From CAYOXM01 sp964407925 (GTDB taxonomy: Bacteria; Patescibacteriota; Patescibacteriia; SG8-24), in assembly GCA_964407925.1 (NCBI GenBank), contig CAYOXM010000023.1, positions 1 through 18,550 on the forward strand: a stretch of DNA of 18,550 nt, given 5' to 3'. A program made the translations under genes and the position numbers. The notes under the pieces are model-generated. The model did no database searches. It was not told the DNA's origin and was given only the letters and a program-made list of their open reading frames with translations. Numbering within the stretch: the stretch's first letter is position 1; every line of letters begins with the position of its first letter. Positions 15,401 to 18,550 of the stretch are shown here, piece by piece.

Positions 15401-18400
15401 ACAACGATGACGGCGGCGCGGGCACCATCTACGTGAAAGCGTCCGCTGCCACGAACGGCGATCTCACGGTGCGGAACAACAACAACGAAGATCAGACGAC
15501 GACCGACCAGGTTGCCGCGACCTCGCTCACGTTCGACAACATCACCATCGCCGACGGCTCGTATTACGTGATTCCCAACACGTCGACGCTGGCGCTCGCG
15601 TCGGGCGGGACGTTCACGACGGGCGGAACGCAGCGGCCGAGCCTTACCACGAACACGGGCGGGACGTTCAATCCCGGCACGACGTCCTTTTCGGTATCCA
15701 ACCTCAACGTGACGAACGGCGGGACGATTTCGACGGCGACTTCGCTTACCCTTTCCAACACGACGTTTACGCATAACGGCGACTTTTCAGCGACGGTCGG
15801 CAACATCTCTTTTGCCGCGGCGACGTCGACGACGTTCATCCATAACGGTACGGGCATAGGCGCTGGCGACCTCACCATCGGGAATAACGGCACGTTCGTG
15901 CTGCAGACGACGGCGGCGTTCTCGGTGAACTCGATAACGGCGCAGAACACGGGCACGTTCGAATCGCGGCGTGGCACCGCCTTCACAGCGACGACGGTGA
16001 CGGTGCAGTCGGGCGGCAGCATCACGCATACGGCGAACACGACCGCGGAGACGTACAAGCTGCAAATCAATGCCACGACCATGGACGTCCAGAGCGGCGG
16101 CACGGTTTCGGGGAACGCGAAGGGTTTTTCCGCAGGCAACGGCACTGGCGCGGGAACCGGCCCCGGCTCGGGCGGCGGCGGCGGCTCGCACGGCGGCACG
16201 GGCGGCGGAGGCAACGCGTCCGGGGTCGGCGGTTCGACCTATGACTCGCCAACCGCGCCCGCGAACATGGGTTCGGGCGGCGGCGAGTCAGGCGGTGGCC
16301 TCGGCGGCGGTTACGTGAAGCTGACGGTGAGCGGAACCCTTACCATCAACGGCACGGTGAGCGCGAACGGCGGCAACATGGTAACGACGAACGGCGGCGG
16401 CGGCGCGGGCGGCGCGGTCTGGATCGAAGCGACTGGCGCGACGCTTGCCGGGTCCGGTTCGGTTACTGCGAACGGCGGCACGGGCGGTTCGGGCTCCGGC
16501 GGCGGCGGAGGCGGCGGCCGCGTCGCTGTGTTTTACACGAGCGCTCCTTCCTGGACCTATCAGGCGTTCGGCGGCGTCGAGGGCACGAACGACGGCAACA
16601 ACGACGATGGCGGGGCGGGCACCATCTACTTGAAGGCCGCCGCGGCGACGAACGGCGATCTCATCGTGAAGAACAACAATAACGAGGATCTGATCACGAC
16701 GAATCAGACCGCGGGTCAGTCGCTCACGTTCGATAACGTCACTATCGCGGACGGTTCGCAGTACGTGGTGCCGAGCACGTCGACCCTGAACGTGGCCTCC
16801 GGCGGCACGCTTACGGGTGCGGGTACCGTCGCTCCCACCCTCACCGTCAACTCCGGCGGCACGCTCGGTCTCGCCGGCACGACGGCGACCGGCACGCTCA
16901 CCGTCGCGAACAGCGGCACGTTGAACCTTTCGGGGGCGATGACCCTCTCGACGGGCACGTTCCGCATCTCGGGTTCCGTCTCCGGCGGGCTCTCGAGCCT
17001 CACCGTCAATGGAGGGAACTTCATCAACGGACTGACGTCCAATCTTTTCTCCGGCTCCGACCTCACCGTGAACACCGGCGGGACGTATACGCAGGACACG
17101 ACGTCACAGCTTGTGGTGTCGGGAACCGTCACCGTGAATTCCGGCGGTACCATAACGCATTCCGACAATACAACCGCGAAGAACGCCATCGTGAACATCA
17201 GCGCGGGGACGTTCACGGTGAATACGGGAGGCGTGGTCACGGCGAACGGCCTCGGTTTCGATTCTTCCGAGGGCACGGGGCAGGGCACTGACGCCGCGAC
17301 GGCCGGCGGTGGCGGATATTGCGGCGCGGGCGGCAACGGCTCGACGCCTGGCGCGGGTGGAACGACGTACGGCTCGTCGTCCAATCCTGACGATCTCGGC
17401 TCCGGCGGCGGTGACGACACTTCCGTGGGCGGCCAACAGGGCGGCGCGGGCGGCGGTGAAATCAAGATTCTCGTTTCGGGGACCATCACGGTGAGCGGAA
17501 CGATTTCCGCGAATGGTCAGGCGGGTACGGCGAACGAGGGCGGCGGCGGCTCCGGCGGCACGGTGAACATCAGTGCCGGTACATGGGCAGGCAACGGGTC
17601 CATAACGGCCGACGGCGGCGGTGGCTCGCCGACCTCCTCGAATACCGTCGGCGGCGGAGGCGGCGGCGCGGGCCGCGTCTTCGTCGGGTACGGCACGAAG
17701 ACGTATTCCGGCACCCTGACCTCGAACGGTGGCGCGAAGGGCGGCGTCGGCGGCTCGTCCGCCGCGACCGCGGGCGCGAATTGCACGCCGGTCGAGCAGG
17801 CAAGCGCGCCGACGTTCACCTCCATCACGCACACCCCGAGCCCCACGGCGTTCACGACCGACGTCATCACCATTTCCGCATCCGCGACGTACACGTCGAA
17901 CGTTTCGAAAATTGAACTCTACCTCGACGGAACCGCGCCGGCGAATTTGAGGCATACCTGCAACTTCAGCCCGGCCCAGTCGCCGGCATCGTGTTCCATC
18001 GCCGTGGGCACGCTCTCGAACGGCAGCCACACCACGACGGCGAAGGCGTACGGCTCGGACGCGTCCGTCGCGACGGGGACGGAAACGTTCACGGTGGGCG
18101 GTTCCACCCTCGCCGGCCAGCTCATCCTCGGGCGCACGAAGGTGTCGGTGTCGACGTCGTTCACGCTGGTGTTCGGCCTTTCGGGGACGTCGACCGGCAC
18201 CCTCACCGTGACGTTCCCCGTCGGCTTCACCGTGACTGCCGCGGGGAACGGCGGCGCGAGCTCCGGCTGCCTCTCCTCCTTCGGCTTCACGGCGACGACG
18301 CTCACCGCGACGAAGACTTCGTGCTCCGGCACGGTCACCCTCGGCGGGGCGACCGTCACGAACCCCGCGACGCCGGGGACGTACGTGATCACGTGGACGA

Positions 18401-18550
18401 ACGACTCCGGCTCGGGCTCGGTGCAGATCACCTCGGAGGACCAGATCGGCGTCTCGGCCGCCATCGACCCCGTCCTCACCATGAACGTCGGCTCGCAGGC
18501 CGCGGCGACCGCCTGCGACGGCACGTTCTCCGGGAACGGCGGCGCGGTCG
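12310..18550 (+). CDS. Giant secreted repeat protein, Gly/Thr/Ser/Asn-rich (3' end outside window)
   Basis: One frame is open for at least 2080 codons with no stop before the window ends. Order of parts: signal sequence (1-60); a lead segment with ITVNGTISANG strands (about 61-137); four full modules (138-501, 502-883, 884-1282, 1283-about 1657) and a partial fifth (to about 1832); an Ig-like domain (1833-1931); and the start of a further beta domain (1932 on). Each module starts with a glycine-rich half (GPGSGGGGGS, GGGGNASG, GGGGGGGRIAV) and ends in short TVQSGGT-type strands that look like a beta-solenoid. Cys and Lys are rare. ATG 12310 (or 12313) is used without a clear Shine-Dalgarno. 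It is probably an adhesin or surface-layer fibre. The secreted repeat nature is sure; the function is inferred. Confidence 0.88.
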   Translation, partial: MMWRKKRHFSRNYAIRKRSAGFFVSLANILPHRHRRRLYTSGSVLFLVIGLFLPFFPVSATTCATSGSNVTIGTSCTFDAGTYTFTGTLTISGGVTVTAASNVGAGQVIIISDNITVNGTISANGTGSGAGAGSGAGTGPGSGGGGGSYGGTGGGGNASGVGGSPYGSITAPVSLGSGGGEAGGGAGGGAIKLVTTGTLTIAGTVSANGQNMVSTNGGGGSGGSVFIDAGTLAGSGTITANGGTGGSGSGGGGGGGRIAIINYSSGSPSSYTIQAFGGAEGTNDGNNDDGGAGTIFLKSSSATNGDLVVKNNNHEDLFDTTQLAGVDYSFDNVTVADGARYFVPSTATMTLAAGGTMTGGGTVRGLLTINSGATFTSGSSSLSISGFDFANYGAVGTVTSLSITGSTFYHNASTGSFTSTLSSLTVGSGATYSVSGTGTFTVPTITVQSGGTLTHDANGASQSNALVISATTVDVQSGGSINVSGKGYSGTSGTGNGPGGATGPGSGGGGGSHGGVGGGGNASGAGGSTYGSITSPATIGSAGGENGMAGGGYVKLSVSGTLTINGTVNANGGSMTTGNDGGGGAGGSVWVDAAGATLAGTGSITASGGTAGIGGNGRGGGGGGGRIAVYYGTTAPGWTYQAYGGNEGQNDGLNDDGAAGTIYLKATAAANGDLIVRNNNQEDTNITTDQVAGATYTFDNITIADGAQYVLPNTTSLSLASGGTLTGGGTLQSSVTVASGATFGTGAATFTFNGIDVVNNGTVSTVTNLSLTDSTFTHSGNLSATVTSITAQSTGNFIANVLTGLSLSTVTAQSGGTFTSGTTSTIPITTLTVQSGGTVTQSANTTSETAKLFISATTVDVQTGGAISVLGRGYSTCNGPGAGTGPGSGGGGGGYAGSGGGGNASGVGGGTYGSVTNPVNNGSGGCEGGGSNGGGAVKLTVTGTLTVAGSINANGGTPTGDGGGGSGGSIWLDVAGATLVGTGSVTANGGSGGSGRGGGGGGGRIAVFYGSSAPSWTYQAYGGIEGTIDGNNDDGGAGTIYVKASAATNGDLTVRNNNNEDQTTTDQVAATSLTFDNITIADGSYYVIPNTSTLALASGGTFTTGGTQRPSLTTNTGGTFNPGTTSFSVSNLNVTNGGTISTATSLTLSNTTFTHNGDFSATVGNISFAAATSTTFIHNGTGIGAGDLTIGNNGTFVLQTTAAFSVNSITAQNTGTFESRRGTAFTATTVTVQSGGSITHTANTTAETYKLQINATTMDVQSGGTVSGNAKGFSAGNGTGAGTGPGSGGGGGSHGGTGGGGNASGVGGSTYDSPTAPANMGSGGGESGGGLGGGYVKLTVSGTLTINGTVSANGGNMVTTNGGGGAGGAVWIEATGATLAGSGSVTANGGTGGSGSGGGGGGGRVAVFYTSAPSWTYQAFGGVEGTNDGNNDDGGAGTIYLKAAAATNGDLIVKNNNNEDLITTNQTAGQSLTFDNVTIADGSQYVVPSTSTLNVASGGTLTGAGTVAPTLTVNSGGTLGLAGTTATGTLTVANSGTLNLSGAMTLSTGTFRISGSVSGGLSSLTVNGGNFINGLTSNLFSGSDLTVNTGGTYTQDTTSQLVVSGTVTVNSGGTITHSDNTTAKNAIVNISAGTFTVNTGGVVTANGLGFDSSEGTGQGTDAATAGGGGYCGAGGNGSTPGAGGTTYGSSSNPDDLGSGGGDDTSVGGQQGGAGGGEIKILVSGTITVSGTISANGQAGTANEGGGGSGGTVNISAGTWAGNGSITADGGGGSPTSSNTVGGGGGGAGRVFVGYGTKTYSGTLTSNGGAKGGVGGSSAATAGANCTPVEQASAPTFTSITHTPSPTAFTTDVITISASATYTSNVSKIELYLDGTAPANLRHTCNFSPAQSPASCSIAVGTLSNGSHTTTAKAYGSDASVATGTETFTVGGSTLAGQLILGRTKVSVSTSFTLVFGLSGTSTGTLTVTFPVGFTVTAAGNGGASSGCLSSFGFTATTLTATKTSCSGTVTLGGATVTNPATPGTYVITWTNDSGSGSVQITSEDQIGVSAAIDPVLTMNVGSQAAATACDGTFSGNGGAV
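12721..13812 (+). repeat. Giant-protein module, copy 1 (364 residues)
   Basis: Begins TGPGSGGGGGSYGG. Contains NGGTGGSGSGGGGGGGRIAI, then AEGTNDGNNDDGGAGTI (acidic core at 13159) and NGDLVVKNNNHED. It closes with strands of the LTVGSG / TVQSGGT type. The middle, TFDN-like part is SFDNVTVADGARYFVPS. Confidence 0.85.
13813..14958 (+). repeat. Giant-protein module, copy 2 (382 residues)
   Basis: Begins TGPGSGGGGGSHGG. The acidic core here is NDGLNDDGAAG (from 14257), the most diverged version. NGDLIVRNNNQED and TFDNITIADGAQYVLPN follow. The solenoid-like tail is longer than in copy 1 and ends in a TTVDVQTGGAI strand. Confidence 0.85.
14959..16155 (+). repeat. Giant-protein module, copy 3 (399 residues)
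   Basis: Begins TGPGSGGGGGGYAG and is the longest copy. It has IDGNNDDGGAGTIYVK (core at 15394), NGDLTVRNNNNED and TFDNITIADGSYYVIPN. Two cysteines near its start (STCNG just before the module, and GGCEGG) are not in the other copies and could pair. Confidence 0.85.
16156..17280 (+). repeat. Giant-protein module, copy 4 (375 residues)
   Basis: Begins TGPGSGGGGGSHGG. It has GGGGGGGRVAV, EGTNDGNNDDGGAGTI (core at 16591), NGDLIVKNNNNED and TFDNVTIADGSQYVVPS, closest to copy 1 in the acidic core. The tail has regular TVANSGT / TVNSGGT strands. Confidence 0.85.
17281..17805 (+). repeat. Giant-protein module, partial diverged copy 5
   Basis: Keeps the glycine-rich half (AGGGGYCGAGGNGS, ITVSGTISANGQ, GGGGGGAGRVFVGYG). 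It lacks the DGNNDDGG core, the NNNNED stretch and the solenoid-like tail, and passes directly into the Ig-like domain. It may be a capping module. Confidence 0.7.
17806..18102 (+). other. Ig-like domain of the giant protein
   Basis: Residues about 1833-1931. It starts APTFTSITHTPSPTAFT and has VSKIELYLDGTAPA and LSNGSHTTTAKAYGSD, the pattern of bacterial Ig-like domains that follow repeats in surface proteins. Two cysteines, in HTCNF and ASCSI, are 12 residues apart and could form a disulfide. Confidence 0.7.
18103..18550 (+). other. CPR-type surface beta domain (start only)
   Basis: Residues about 1932 to the window edge. The stretch GTYVITWTNDSGSGSVQIT, then DQIGVSAAIDPVLTMNVGS, resembles a domain I know from many Parcubacteria surface proteins ('D-x-V-x-V-x-A-x-V-D-P'). 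Several cysteines (SSGCLSS, TSCSGT, TACDGT) set it apart from the Cys-poor modules. The rest lies outside the window. Confidence 0.6.

Noticed and set aside
13050..17660. GGC-rich runs as CRISPR or microsatellite repeats
   Set aside because: They are codons of the glycine-rich modules, irregular in length, in frame, and without unique spacers.
12423..17894. Long minus-strand proline-rich ORFs (for example 12423-13094, 14349-15323 and 16716-17489)
   Set aside because: They are antisense shadows of the glycine-rich plus-strand gene: GGC/GGT runs read as proline on the other strand. The plus frame is continuous for over 6 kb with a signal sequence and repeats.

Overview
The window is GC-rich and gene-dense. 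It uses the standard stop codons: TAA, TAG and TGA all end recognisable genes. Several features suggest a member of the Candidate Phyla Radiation / Patescibacteria (Parcubacteria-like). These are the ileS-ruvA neighbourhood, FemABX and DUF4012 envelope genes, weak or absent Shine-Dalgarno sequences before many genes, and a very large repetitive surface protein whose C-terminal domain resembles one I know from Parcubacteria. The lineage is an inference; no 16S rRNA or ribosomal protein is present to confirm it.

Region 1 (1-3063, plus strand) holds housekeeping and cell-wall genes. They are the 3' part of ileS, a complete ruvA, a FemABX-type peptidoglycan aminoacyltransferase preceded by a short intergenic repeat cluster, and tRNA-Arg(CCG) with an encoded CCA and a hairpin terminator. 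Directly after it lies a decayed copy of the tRNA-plus-terminator unit, interrupted by a perfect 10-bp hairpin.

Region 2 (3064-4549, plus strand) holds two stand-alone genes. One encodes a membrane-anchored protein with a discoidin-like (NADase-type) glycan-binding domain, driven by a near-consensus extended -10 promoter. The other is a 160-residue orphan. Both have good Shine-Dalgarno sequences and strong terminators.

Region 3 (4560-10243, minus strand) is a three-gene operon. It encodes a GT4 glycosyltransferase, a two-TM DUF4012 protein, and a single-pass membrane protein with four DUF11-like Ig-fold repeats. The operon starts at an extended -10 promoter near 10240 and ends at a bidirectional terminator at 4514-4549.

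Region 4 (10295-18550, plus strand) begins with glmS, which makes glucosamine-6-phosphate for wall and surface sugars. It is followed by a terminator whose T-tract abuts the -10 element for the most striking gene here: an ORF open from 12310 past the end of the window (at least 2080 codons). That ORF encodes a secreted Gly/Thr/Ser/Asn-rich protein. It has a 60-residue Arg-rich signal sequence, four full and one partial copy of a 364-399-residue module, an Ig-like domain and the start of a CPR-type surface domain.

Most of the window concerns the cell envelope: precursor supply (glmS), wall cross-bridging (FemX), glycosylation (GT4), membrane-anchored exterior proteins (DUF4012, DUF11-like, glycan-binding) and a giant surface protein. 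No CRISPR array, transposase, phage gene or restriction system was seen.
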